Part shown: piece after piece, positions 37,251-45,973 of the stretch
Layout of the letters: every line of letters starts with the position of its first letter
Position numbering within the stretch: position 1 is the stretch's first letter
NCBI RefSeq assembly: GCF_035917455.1
Contig: NZ_CP109078.1
Location: 5,192,001 to 5,256,000, forward strand
Length of the DNA: 64,000 bases
Direction of reading: 5' to 3'
Origin: Micromonospora sp. NBC_01796
GTDB taxonomy: Bacteria; Actinomycetota; Actinomycetes; Mycobacteriales; Micromonosporaceae
The notes under the pieces: model-generated
Told to the model about the DNA's origin: nothing
What the model saw: the letters and a program-made list of their open reading frames with translations, nothing else
The model's database searches: none
Translations under genes and position numbers: made by a program

Positions 37251-38579
37251 TTAAGGCCGGGGCCCGAGCCCGCGGGACACCGGCGCGGGCCGGGGCGGAC
37301 CCAGTTCGACCGCCACCCGTGCCCCGCCCGTCGGACCGGCGGAGAGCCGGAGCCGACCGCCGCTCACCTCCGCGGCCCGGCGGGCGATGTCCAGGCCGAG
37401 GCCGGTCGAACCGGCGGAACTCGTACCCCGCCGGACCAGTGCCGCCGGATGCACCAGCGCCGCCGGCAGTCCGGGCCCCTCGTCGGCCACCGTGAGCAGG
37501 GCGCCACCGCCCGGTCGAGGAGTGAGACCGACGGCGAAGCCGGTCCCGTCCGGGGTGTGCGCGAAGACGTTGCCGAGCAACGCGTCCACCACCGCGGCCA
37601 GTTCGTCCGGGGGCAGCCCGACCGGCAACGGCCCGTCGACCAGGTCGAGGTCGACCCGGCGGCCGGTGTCCTCGGCCAGCACCGACCAGAACTCCACCCG
37701 GTCCCGGACCACCCGGGCGGCGTCGCAGCCGGCCTCGCCGGCACTCTCGCCCCGCCACCGGGCCTGCCTGATCAGCCCGGTGACCGCCCGTTCCAGCGCG
37801 TCCACCTGGGCGGTGATCCGGCTGGCGTCCTCCGGCCCGGCCAGCGACTCGGACTCCAGCCGGAGCGCGGTCAACGGCGTACGCAACCGGTGCGACAGGT
37901 CCGCCACCTGCTCGCGTTCCTCCCGGAGCAGTTCCTGGATCCGCCCGGCCAGGTGGTTGAGCGCGGTGGCCACGTCCCGCAGTTCCGGCGGTCCGGCCGG
38001 TCGGGCGCGGGCGTCCAGTTCGGCGCGGGCCAGCCGGTGGGAGACCGTGGCGAGTTCGGTGATCGGGACGACCAGGGAGCGGGCCAGCCGGTCGGCGACG
38101 AAGAGGCCGAGCAGGAGCAGCGCGACCCCGAGCCCGGCGAGGACCAACCAGGCCCGGTGGACCCCGCGGACCAGTTCGTCCTCCGGCACGAAGGTACGGA
38201 TCACCGCGACCCCGTCCGGCCGTCCCGCGACGGCGACCAGGATCTCCCGGCCGCTGTCCAGGTCCACGGTCAGGCTCTCGCCCCGCGACGCCAGTCGTAC
38301 CCCGTCGGTCCGGGGTGCCGACGCGCCCAGCACCGTGCCGTCGGGCAGGAAGACGGTGATCGGGCGGCCGGTCGCGGCGGCCGTCTGGGCGGCGCCCCGG
38401 CGCAGTTCGTCCGGGCCGGCGCTGCCGGCCAGCGGGACCAGGCCCTGCACGTCGACGCTGGCCGCCACCACGGCCCGGTCCCGGGCGACCGTACGCAGCA
38501 GCAGTGCCAGCGGCACCAGGAAGGCGAGCAGCACCAGGCACATGGTGGCGGTGACCAGCAGCGCCAGCCGCCGCCTCAC
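37251..38579 (-). CDS. Sensor histidine kinase (HAMP, HisKA, HATPase)
   Basis: A 442-residue kinase. Membrane segment at about 8-28, an extracytoplasmic sensor of about 115 residues, a second segment near 145-165, HAMP (RSLVVPITELATVSHRLARAE), phospho-acceptor His in ADLSHRLRTPLTALRLE near 229, and HATPase boxes N (ALLGNVFAHTPDG) and G (VADEGPGLP). It phosphorylates the adjacent OmpR-type regulator, with which it overlaps by 4 bp. The PepSY gene downstream is probably its target or sensor partner. The signal is unknown; cell-envelope stress is a guess. Confidence 0.92.
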   Translation of the reverse strand: MRRRLALLVTATMCLVLLAFLVPLALLLRTVARDRAVVAASVDVQGLVPLAGSAGPDELRRGAAQTAAATGRPITVFLPDGTVLGASAPRTDGVRLASRGESLTVDLDSGREILVAVAGRPDGVAVIRTFVPEDELVRGVHRAWLVLAGLGVALLLLGLFVADRLARSLVVPITELATVSHRLARAELDARARPAGPPELRDVATALNHLAGRIQELLREEREQVADLSHRLRTPLTALRLESESLAGPEDASRITAQVDALERAVTGLIRQARWRGESAGEAGCDAARVVRDRVEFWSVLAEDTGRRVDLDLVDGPLPVGLPPDELAAVVDALLGNVFAHTPDGTGFAVGLTPRPGGGALLTVADEGPGLPAALVHPAALVRRGTSSAGSTGLGLDIARRAAEVSGGRLRLSAGPTGGARVAVELGPPRPAPVSRGLGPRP

Positions 38580-39268
38580 CGGTCCTCCGGCGGCGCGTCG
38601 AGTCGGATGCCGACCCCGCGTACGGTGTGCAGGTAACGCGGTGCGTCGGCGGTCTCCCCGAGCTTGCGTCGCAGCCAGGACAGGTGCACGTCGACGGTCT
38701 TGTCCGCGCCGCCGTACGGCACCTGCCAGACCTGGGTGAGCAGTTCCCGCTTGCTCACCACCTGACCGGCCCGGCCGGCGAGATAGTGCAGCAGGTCGAA
38801 CTCGCGCGGGGTGAGTTCCACCGGCGTACCGGCGAGGCTGATCTGGCGGGCCGACGGGTCCACGCGCAGGCCGCCGACAACAAGCACGGCGGCTGCTCCC
38901 GGCTGGCCGGCGCCGCGCCGGAGTACCGCGCGGACCCGGGCATCGAGCTGGGCCGCGGTGAACGGCTTGACCACGTAGTCGTCCGCGCCCGCGTCGAGGC
39001 CGCGGACGATCTCGGCCTCGTCGTCGCGCGCGGTCGCGATGATCACCGGTACGGCGGTCACCGCGCGCAGCATCCGCAGCAGTTCCAGTCCGTCCAGATC
39101 GGGCAGGCCGAGGTCGAGCACCACCAGGTCCGGACGGTCCTCCAGCACGGTCTGCAGCCCGGTCATCGCGGTGCCGGCGGCGGCGACCGCGTGACCGCGT
39201 TCGCGCAGGGCACGCAGCAGCGGGGTACGGATCGCCGGATCGTCCTCGATGAGCAGTAGACGGGCCAC
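38576..39268 (-). CDS. OmpR/PhoB-family response regulator
   Basis: A 230-residue regulator. The receiver domain has the acidic pair IEDD and phospho-acceptor Asp52 in VVLDLGLPDLDG, with Lys in VVKPF. The C-terminal winged helix (about 130-225) contains ELTPREFDLLHYLAGRAGQVVSKRELL and DVHLSWLRRKLGE. GTG 39268 gives MARLLLIEDD, the canonical start, and has TAACGT 7 nt upstream with no ribosome site (leaderless). The GTG three codons earlier is the alternative. It is the first gene of the regulator-kinase-PepSY set. Confidence 0.92.
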   Translation of the reverse strand: MARLLLIEDDPAIRTPLLRALRERGHAVAAAGTAMTGLQTVLEDRPDLVVLDLGLPDLDGLELLRMLRAVTAVPVIIATARDDEAEIVRGLDAGADDYVVKPFTAAQLDARVRAVLRRGAGQPGAAAVLVVGGLRVDPSARQISLAGTPVELTPREFDLLHYLAGRAGQVVSKRELLTQVWQVPYGGADKTVDVHLSWLRRKLGETADAPRYLHTVRGVGIRLDAPPEDR

Positions 39269-39275
39269 GCCACGC

Positions 39276-39281
39276 ACGTTA
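39276..39281 (-). promoter_or_regulatory. -10 hexamer for the leaderless response-regulator gene
   Basis: TAACGT on the minus strand, 7 nt before GTG 39268. The divergent gene at 39381 is 100 bp away, so the 39282-39380 region is a shared control region. Confidence 0.5.
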
Positions 39282-39380
39282 TCCGGCCGGTATCCCGAAT
39301 CGCGGGTACGCGGGCCGGCTTTACCGTTCTTTAGGGTCCTCCGGTCCCACTGTTAACGGTCGGCGGGGCATAGTCGGAGG

Positions 39381-39869
39381 ATGGCTCGACGTACCCTGCT
39401 CGCTCTGGCCGGCTGGCTGGTCGCCGCGGCTGCCGCCACGGGCACCGGGCTGGCCGCGGTGGAGCTGATCGGTGCCGAACTCACCGGTCCGGCCGGTGAG
39501 GTGCGCAGCGCCGACGAGGTGGCGCGTGCGCTGGCCGCGCCGGCCCGTACGCCGCTCCCGCCCGGTGACACCGCCGAGGTACCGGCCGCCACGCCGACCG
39601 CCGGTCCGTCCGGATCTGCCGGCCCGACCCCGCCGGCGTCGGACAGGGTGCTCTCCACCCCCGGCGGCACGGTGGTGGCGCAGTGCCGGGGGGACGACGT
39701 GTGGCTGGTCTCCTGGGCGCCGGCACAGGGCTACGCGGCGAGCGAGGTGGAGCGCGGTCCCGACGACGACGCCGAGGTGACCTTCGAGAGTTCCGCCCGG
39801 AAGATCGAGGTACGGGTCCGGTGCGAGGCCGGCCAGCCGGTCGAGTCCTGGAGCCTGGACGACGACTGA
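39381..39869 (+). CDS. Secreted or membrane-anchored small protein, function unknown
   Basis: A 162-residue protein with an N-terminal signal or anchor (RRTLLALAGWLVAAAAATGTGLAAVELIG), a Pro/Thr linker and a compact C-terminal part of about 75 residues. That part contains two Cys (VVAQCRGDDVWLVSW... and EVRVRCEAGQPVE), likely disulfide-bonded outside the cell. ATG 39381 has a CGGAGG ribosome site and a CATAGT hexamer immediately before it. It is divergent from the two-component genes and so could be under their control. No family is assigned. Confidence 0.75.
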   Translation: MARRTLLALAGWLVAAAAATGTGLAAVELIGAELTGPAGEVRSADEVARALAAPARTPLPPGDTAEVPAATPTAGPSGSAGPTPPASDRVLSTPGGTVVAQCRGDDVWLVSWAPAQGYAASEVERGPDDDAEVTFESSARKIEVRVRCEAGQPVESWSLDDD

Positions 39870-39887
39870 CGGCCGGCCCTCACCGGG

Positions 39888-40841
39888 TCAGGCGTATCGG
39901 GTGGCGTTCAGGGACCAGTCGTAGGTGGCCCGGATCCAGTCCCGTCGTCCCGCCACGAACCGGGTGACCGCCGGCTCGGCGCCGTCGAGCACCACCTCCT
40001 CCAACCGGAGGTACGCGTCGAGTCCGTGGTTGAACCGCCCGGCCGCGTCGAGCAGCGCGGTGTGCTCGTCCTGCCCGGTCTCGCGGGCGATCACCAGGGT
40101 CAGGTTGTGCCCGTCCTGTTCCAGCAGCCGCTCCTTGCCGTACGAGAAGACGTCGTTGCACCAGCAGACCAGGTCGGCCGCCCAGCGGTCCAGTTCGGAC
40201 AGTCGCGGGTCGGCGAGCGCCGCCGCCCCCGGCCGGGCGTCCCGGGCGTGGTCGGTCAGCACGAAACTCGGATGTACGGCACCGGTGTGTCGCCGCATCT
40301 GGATGTACTCGCTGATCGCCGGCACCCGGTGGTGCTCCCGGTTCGCGGCCTCCCAGAGCAGGGCGAGCAGGTAGTCGCGGAACCGTGCGGCGAACCGCAC
40401 CAGCAGGTCGGGCCGGTTGTTGTGGCGCAGCCGCCGGCACAGGTCGTGCAGTCCGGCGCCGGTGGGGCCGGCGGCGGCGAGGACCGCCGGTGGCGGCGGC
40501 TCACCGAGCAGGTCGAGTACGTCGAGCAGCCGGCTCACCACCGGCGACAGTCGACCCGGATCGGCACCGAGCCCGTCGTCGTCGCACGCGTCGTCGAAGG
40601 CGAACAGCCAGGTCACCAGGTCGGTGAGCAGGTCGAGCCGATCCGGGTCGGCGTCCGGGCAGGCTCGTCCGGCGAGGTCACCGGCGTTCGCCCGGTCGAG
40701 TCGCCGGGCGGCGTCGGTCGTCACGATCAGGCCGAGTTCGGCCGCCCACCGGGCGGACCGCGCAGCCGACTCGGCGGCGTGCGGGTTGAGGTGCGCCGGA
40801 AACGGCGGCGGGGTGAGTGCCGCCACGGCGAAGGACCGCAT
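39888..40841 (-). CDS. Class I terpene synthase
   Basis: A 317-residue cyclase that ionises a prenyl diphosphate (probably farnesyl, less likely geranyl) with Mg2+. The Asp-rich motif is DDACD at 83-87. The pyrophosphate sensor Arg lies near 184, the second metal motif NDVFSYGKE is at 229-237, and the C-terminal RY pair is at 315-316. All residues expected for activity are present. ATG 40841 follows AGGGGG; upstream in-frame sequence is not coding. No prenyltransferase, P450 or methyltransferase is adjacent, so the product is likely a simple hydrocarbon or alcohol whose identity cannot be read. Confidence 0.9.
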   Translation of the reverse strand: MRSFAVAALTPPPFPAHLNPHAAESAARSARWAAELGLIVTTDAARRLDRANAGDLAGRACPDADPDRLDLLTDLVTWLFAFDDACDDDGLGADPGRLSPVVSRLLDVLDLLGEPPPPAVLAAAGPTGAGLHDLCRRLRHNNRPDLLVRFAARFRDYLLALLWEAANREHHRVPAISEYIQMRRHTGAVHPSFVLTDHARDARPGAAALADPRLSELDRWAADLVCWCNDVFSYGKERLLEQDGHNLTLVIARETGQDEHTALLDAAGRFNHGLDAYLRLEEVVLDGAEPAVTRFVAGRRDWIRATYDWSLNATRYA

Positions 40842-41234
40842 GTTGCCCCCTGTCGCACGGCCTCCAGCGACAGGCGGCGGCGGGGTGGCGAGACGCGCAC
40901 GGCACGCTGGCCACCGTCCTTCTCGGACGGACCGGCCGGACGATCGCGGCCGGGCCACCAGCGGGGGAATGTGCCGGTGAACGCCTCCTGCCCACCCAAC
41001 CGCTCGTGACCCGCCGCATCGGGTCCGCGCCGTTGAAGGTTGACCGAGAGGTGGACCGGACACCACGGGCCGCCGGGCGGCGCGGTGTCCGGGAGAGGTG
41101 CGCGATGAAGCCTACGGGCACGGGGGGCCCAACGGGTGACCGGATCCGGTGCAAGTTGCGCGCGGGCGACGAACCGTCGGCTGGCTGCGGCGGGCGGTAC
41201 CCACCGGGGCGCCCGGCGTACGGAGGCGCGGGGT
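40842..41234. other. Gene-free stretch upstream of the terpene synthase
   Basis: A 393-bp gap between two minus-strand genes. Open frames here lack ribosome sites and have Arg/Pro-rich shadow composition. It should contain the terpene synthase promoter and the 3' region of the upstream gene. I see no clear -35/-10 pair and no strong hairpin. Confidence 0.6.
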
Positions 41235-41864
41235 TCAGTTACCGAGCTTGGTCGTACGCAACCGCTCGGTCAGCGCGTTCGAACCGGTGAGCTGCACCCG
41301 GGCCACCCGCTGCCGGCCCATCAGGAACAGGGCCAGCTCGCTGGGCGCGCCGACCAGGCGTACCGGTTCCCCACCGGCACCGGTGGAGCCCTCGCCGTGG
41401 CCGGGCGCGTGCACGACCACCGCGGCCGGGAACCGGCGCAGTGCCATCCGGGCCATCATCGGCAACTGCTTCCAGACCGCCGCCTGGTGCCCCGGCGACA
41501 GGTCACGGGGCTGCCAGTCCGGCTGGGCCCGGCGTACGTCCTCGTGGTGGACGAGGAACTCCAGACCGTTGGCCAGCTCGTTGACGAGCGGGTTGGTGAT
41601 CAGCCCCCAGCGGGGTGGGCGGCGCAGCCGGGCGATCAGGCCGTCGTACGGCTCGGCGGCCATCTTCTGCAACAGCCGCTCGGTGCGACCGGCCAGCGGG
41701 CGGAACATGATCCCGGCGGCGGCGTCCGGCCGGCGCTCCCGGAGCACCAGGTGGGCGGCCATGTGCCGGGTCTCCCAGCCCTCGTTGATGGTCGGCGCGT
41801 CCGGGCCGAGGGTGAGCAGGAGGTCGGCGAGCGACTGGCGTTCCGAATCGGCGTACCGCGGCAT
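41235..41864 (-). CDS. Mycothiol/DinB-like maleylpyruvate isomerase family protein (TIGR03085-like)
   Basis: A 209-residue protein of the actinobacterial DinB-like superfamily. It starts MPRYADSERQSLADLLLTLGPDAPT, then WETRHMAAHLVLRERRPDAAAGI with the first metal-type His, and NGLEFLVHHEDVRRAQPDW with the others. This pattern matches the TIGR03085 group, thought to be metal-dependent, thiol-using enzymes. ATG 41864 has TACGAT exactly 7 nt upstream and no ribosome site (leaderless). The long upstream open frame is antisense to the ABC exporter and is discounted. The substrate is unknown. Confidence 0.82.
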   Translation of the reverse strand: MPRYADSERQSLADLLLTLGPDAPTINEGWETRHMAAHLVLRERRPDAAAGIMFRPLAGRTERLLQKMAAEPYDGLIARLRRPPRWGLITNPLVNELANGLEFLVHHEDVRRAQPDWQPRDLSPGHQAAVWKQLPMMARMALRRFPAAVVVHAPGHGEGSTGAGGEPVRLVGAPSELALFLMGRQRVARVQLTGSNALTERLRTTKLGN

Positions 41865-42026
41865 GTTGTCGATCGTAGGCGTGATCGGTGCGGGCGGCTC
41901 GGGGGAGGGACGGCCGGGGCGGGTAAGGATTGCTGTGACGGCAGACACAATCGGACCCAGATCGTCACCGACCACCCAGATCGGTAAGGATGGGGTGGAC
42001 AAGCATGGCTTACGGCGGGGGAGCGA

Positions 42027-44084
42027 GTGGCGAACAGGACAAGTCGGGATGTGCTCGGGCGGGGGCTGCGGGTGCTCGGCTGGGCGATCCGGGAGGAACC
42101 CCGGATCTTCGCCGTGGCCGTGAGCGGCAGCGTGCTCTTCGGGCTGGTCACCATCGCCAGCGCGTACGTGGTCGGGGCGATCGTCGGGAACGTGGTGGTC
42201 CCGTCGATCACCGACGGGCGGGCCGACGCCGGGCTGGTCGCGCTCGCCGCCGCCGCCCTGGTCGGGATCAGCCTGTTCAAGGTGCTGGGCGTCTTCGGGC
42301 GCCGGATCGCCGCCGGCTACATGCAGTACCGGCTCCAGGCGACGTACCGGCGCCGGGTCACCCGCCGCTACCTGGACCTGCCGCTGTCCTGGCACCACCG
42401 GCACGCCACCGGAACCCTGCTCTCCAACGCCAACTCCGACGTCGAGGCCACCTGGTACCCGATCGCCCCGCTGCCCTTCGCCGTCGGCACCCTGGTCATG
42501 CTGGTCGCCGCGATCGGGTCGCTGTTCGCCACCGACTGGGTGCTGGCCATGGTCGGCATGGCGATCTTCCCGGCGCTGTTCGCGCTCAACGTCATCTACT
42601 CCCGCCGGATGGCCCCCCGCCAGGCCCGAGCCCAGCAGCTCCGGGCCGAGGTCAGCGCGATCGCGCACGAGAGCTTCGACGGTGCCCTGGTGGTCAAGAC
42701 CATGGGCCGGGAGGCGCAGGAGACCGCCCGGTTCGCCGTACAGGCCGGTGAGCTGCGCGACGCGCTGATCTCGGTCGGCCGGCTGCGCGGCGTCTTCGAC
42801 CCGATGCTCGACACCCTGCCCAGCCTCGGCACCCTGGCCGTCCTGCTGGTCGGGGCGTTCCGGCTGCGCGAGGGCGCGGTCACCGTGACCGAACTGGTCA
42901 GCGTCGCCTTCCTGTTCACCGTGCTGGCCTTCCCCGTACGCGCGATCGGGTGGGTGCTCGCCGAACTGCCGCGCAGCGTCGCCGGCTGGGACCGGGTCCA
43001 GCGGGTCCTCACCGCCACCGGCGACATGCCGTACGGGCAGACCGTGCTGGACCGGCACGACAACGCACCGGCCACCCTCGTCTTCGACCGGGTCGGGTTC
43101 GGCTACGAACCCCCGGACTGGGCCGACTCCGGGCTCGGCGGTCCCACCGGTGCCGCCGATCCGGGCGGCCCGACCGATCCGGCCCGCGCCACCGGCCCCG
43201 CCGACCCCTCCCCGGACGGAGACCTGGTGCCGCCGGAGCGGGTGCGCTCGGCCCGGATCCCGGTGCTGCACGAGGTCTCGTTCACCGTGCCGTCCGGCCG
43301 CACCGTCGCCCTGGTCGGGCCGACCGGCTCCGGCAAGTCGACCATCGTCTCGCTCGCCGTACGGCTGGTCGACCCGCAGTCCGGGACGGTGAGCCTGGAC
43401 GACGTCGACGTACGGTCGCTGACCGCCGGTTCGCTCACCGACACCGTGGCCCTGGTGGCGCAGGTGCCGTTCGTCTTCGACGACACGGTCCGGGCCAACA
43501 TCACCCTCGACCGGCCGGGGATCGACGACGAGGCGGTCTGGGCGGCGCTGCGGCTGGCCGAGGCGGACGGGTTCATCTCCGCCCTGCCGGAGGGGCTGGA
43601 CACGATGGTCGGCGAGCGCGGCACGTCGCTGTCCGGCGGGCAGCGCCAGCGGCTCACCCTGGCCCGCGCGCTGGCCGGACGGCCGCGACTGCTGGTGCTC
43701 GACGACGCGACCAGCGCGGTCGACCCACGGGTCGAGGCGGCGATCCTCGCCGCACTGAGCCGGGGCGGCCCACCGACCGGGGCCGACGGGTCCACCGGCC
43801 CGGCCGCGTCGATCCTGGTGGTGGCGTACCGCCGGGCCACCATCGCCCTGGCCGACGAGGTCATCTACGTCGAGCAGGGTCGGGTGATCGCCCGTGGCAC
43901 GCACCCCGAACTGCTGGCGACCGTGCCGGGCTACGCCGACCTGGTTACCGCCTACGAGAAGGCGGAGGCCGAACGAGAGCGGGAGAAGGCGTACGTGGAC
44001 GAGCCGGTCGACCCCGATCCGCCGACCGGTGCCGGTGCGCGCGGCGTGACGGTCGACGGCGACGTCAGCGAGGTGGTCGCGTGA
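42027..44084 (+). CDS. ABC exporter half-transporter, degenerate NBD subunit
   Basis: A 685-residue type IV ABC half-exporter: six membrane helices (about 20-310), then the nucleotide-binding domain. Walker A GPTGSGKST is near 430 and the signature LSGGQRQR near 535. Walker B ends LLVLDDATSAVD, so the catalytic Glu is Asp, and the H-loop position reads VVAYRRAT, Tyr for His. This NBD should bind ATP but hydrolyse poorly. A disordered Gly/Pro/Asp insert of about 40 residues precedes it. It starts at GTG 42027 after GGGGGAG and is coupled to the next gene by a GTGA overlap. Confidence 0.9.
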   Translation: MANRTSRDVLGRGLRVLGWAIREEPRIFAVAVSGSVLFGLVTIASAYVVGAIVGNVVVPSITDGRADAGLVALAAAALVGISLFKVLGVFGRRIAAGYMQYRLQATYRRRVTRRYLDLPLSWHHRHATGTLLSNANSDVEATWYPIAPLPFAVGTLVMLVAAIGSLFATDWVLAMVGMAIFPALFALNVIYSRRMAPRQARAQQLRAEVSAIAHESFDGALVVKTMGREAQETARFAVQAGELRDALISVGRLRGVFDPMLDTLPSLGTLAVLLVGAFRLREGAVTVTELVSVAFLFTVLAFPVRAIGWVLAELPRSVAGWDRVQRVLTATGDMPYGQTVLDRHDNAPATLVFDRVGFGYEPPDWADSGLGGPTGAADPGGPTDPARATGPADPSPDGDLVPPERVRSARIPVLHEVSFTVPSGRTVALVGPTGSGKSTIVSLAVRLVDPQSGTVSLDDVDVRSLTAGSLTDTVALVAQVPFVFDDTVRANITLDRPGIDDEAVWAALRLAEADGFISALPEGLDTMVGERGTSLSGGQRQRLTLARALAGRPRLLVLDDATSAVDPRVEAAILAALSRGGPPTGADGSTGPAASILVVAYRRATIALADEVIYVEQGRVIARGTHPELLATVPGYADLVTAYEKAEAEREREKAYVDEPVDPDPPTGAGARGVTVDGDVSEVVA

Positions 44085-45880
44085 GCACCGACGCGGCAAC
44101 CGCCATCGGTGGCGGCACCGAACCGACCGAGGGCACCTGGCGTACGCTGCGGCGCGGCCTGGCACTCTCCCCCGAACTGCGTACCGGTCTCGCCGGCACC
44201 CTCGCGTTCGCGCTGGTGTCGATGATCGGGCGGGCTGCCGTACCGGTGGCGATCCAACAGGGCATCGACCGCGGCCTGCGGGCGCCCGGCGGCCCGGACC
44301 TCGGCGTGGTCGGCGTGGTCGTCGCGGTGACCGCCGTGGTCCTGGTGCTGACCACTATCTGCGGTTACCTGATGATGCGCCGGCTGTTCACCGTGAGCGA
44401 GACGGCACTGGCGGGGGTACGCACCCGCGCCTTCCGGCACGTGCACGACCTCTCGATGCTGCACCAGCAGTCGGAGCGGCGCGGCTCGCTCGTCTCCCGG
44501 GTCACCAGCGACGTCGACCAGATCACCCAGTTCCTCCAGTGGGGTGGCGTGATCCTGCTGATCAGCGCCGGCCAGGTGGTGGTGACCGCGATCGTGATGG
44601 CGGTCTACTCCTGGCAGCTCACGCTGGTGGTGTTCGCCGCGTTCATCCCCGCCGTACTGGTCATCCGGGCCTTCCAGAAGCGCCTGGCCAAGGTGTACGG
44701 CGTGGTCCGGCAGCGGATGGGCGCCCTGCTCGGCGCGATCGCGGAGAGTGTCGTCGGTGCCTCGGTGATCCGCGCGTACGGCGTCTCCGGGCGGACCGCG
44801 GCCCGGATCGACGAGGCCATCGACGGGCAGCGCACCGCCCAGCAGAAGGCCATCCGGACCAGCGTGGTCAGCTTCTCCACCGGGGAGATCTCGGCCGGCC
44901 TGGCGCTGGCCGCGGTGGTCGTGCTCGGGGTCCGGCTCGGCGTCGACGGGACGCTCAGCATCGGCCAGCTCACCGCGTTCCTGTTCCTGGTCACGCTCTT
45001 CATCCAGCCGGTGCAGATCGCCACCGAGGTGCTCAACGAGGCGCAGAACGCGGTTGCCGGGTGGCGCCGGGTGCTCGACGTACTCGACCTGGCCCCGGAT
45101 GTGGCCGACCCCGGTGAGCAGGGCGTGGACCTGCCCGAGGGGCCGATCGAGGTACGGTTCGCCGAGATCGGCTTCGCCTATCCGGGCGGCCCGCCGGTCC
45201 TCTCCGACATCACCGTGGACATCCCGGCGAAGAGTCGGGTCGCGGTGGTGGGCGAGACCGGCAGCGGCAAGACCACCTTCGCCAAGCTGCTCACCCGGCT
45301 GATGGACCCCACCACCGGTACGGTGCTGCTCTCCGGCGCCCCGCTGGACCGGGTGCGGTTCTCGTCGCTGCGTTCGCGGGTGGTGATGGTTCCCCAGGAC
45401 GGCTTCCTGTTCGACTCGACCGTGGCGGAGAACGTCCGCTTCGGCCGTCCGGGCTGCTCGGACGAGGAACTGGCGGCCACCTTCGCCGAACTCGGCCTGT
45501 CCGACTGGGTCGACGGGCTGCCCGACGGGCTGCACACCCGGGTCGGCGAGCGCGGCGAGGCGCTGAGCGTGGGGGAGCGGCAGCTCGTCGCCCTGGCGCG
45601 GGCGTACGTGGCCGACCCGGACCTGCTGGTGCTGGACGAGGCGACCAGCGCCGTCGACCCGGCGACCGAGGTACGCCTGCAGCGCACCCTCGACGCCGTC
45701 ACCCGGGGCCGTACCACGGTGGCGATCGCGCACCGCCTCTCCACCGCCCAGGCGGCCGACGAGGTGATCGTGGTCGACCGAGGCCGGATCGTCCAACGCG
45801 GCCCCCACGACGACCTGGTCCTCGACCCCACCTCCACCTACGCCCTCCTCTACGCCTCCTGGCTGGAACAAACCCGCTGA
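44081..45880 (+). CDS. ABC exporter half-transporter, catalytic NBD subunit
   Basis: A 599-residue partner of the preceding subunit. Six membrane helices lie at about 35-330. Walker A GETGSGKTT is near 391, Walker B LLVLDEATSAVD has the catalytic Glu near 519, and the H-loop IAHRLST is intact. The signature is LSVGERQ instead of LSGGQ. The canonical ATP site is thus formed by this Walker region and the partner LSGGQ, and the degenerate site by the reverse pair. Heterodimeric exporters of this kind move drugs, lipids or peptides; the cargo here is unknown. The GTG start overlaps the previous stop. Confidence 0.9.
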   Translation: MSTDAATAIGGGTEPTEGTWRTLRRGLALSPELRTGLAGTLAFALVSMIGRAAVPVAIQQGIDRGLRAPGGPDLGVVGVVVAVTAVVLVLTTICGYLMMRRLFTVSETALAGVRTRAFRHVHDLSMLHQQSERRGSLVSRVTSDVDQITQFLQWGGVILLISAGQVVVTAIVMAVYSWQLTLVVFAAFIPAVLVIRAFQKRLAKVYGVVRQRMGALLGAIAESVVGASVIRAYGVSGRTAARIDEAIDGQRTAQQKAIRTSVVSFSTGEISAGLALAAVVVLGVRLGVDGTLSIGQLTAFLFLVTLFIQPVQIATEVLNEAQNAVAGWRRVLDVLDLAPDVADPGEQGVDLPEGPIEVRFAEIGFAYPGGPPVLSDITVDIPAKSRVAVVGETGSGKTTFAKLLTRLMDPTTGTVLLSGAPLDRVRFSSLRSRVVMVPQDGFLFDSTVAENVRFGRPGCSDEELAATFAELGLSDWVDGLPDGLHTRVGERGEALSVGERQLVALARAYVADPDLLVLDEATSAVDPATEVRLQRTLDAVTRGRTTVAIAHRLSTAQAADEVIVVDRGRIVQRGPHDDLVLDPTSTYALLYASWLEQTR

Positions 45881-45899
45881 CCCGCCCCGGAACAGCGCT

Positions 45900-45955
45900 G
45901 ATCTAGGGCATATGGTGGTGAGTTGATCTTTAGAAGCCACCATATGCCCTAGATC
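45900..45955. repeat. Perfect 19-bp inverted repeat between convergent genes (probable bidirectional terminator)
   Basis: Arms 45900-45918 and 45937-45955 are perfectly complementary (GATCTAGGGCATATGGTGG on the left) with an 18-nt A/T-rich loop. The element is 20 bp from the ABC stop and 18 bp from the rpsD stop. It resembles the hisF element in its GATCT start and TGGTG end. Confidence 0.85.
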
Positions 45956-45973
45956 GACGGTGGGGAGGACGGG

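Noticed and set aside
41865-44165. Minus-strand extension of the TIGR03085-like gene
   Set aside because: Antisense to the ABC exporter; the family N-terminus begins at 41864 and a leaderless promoter signal lies there.
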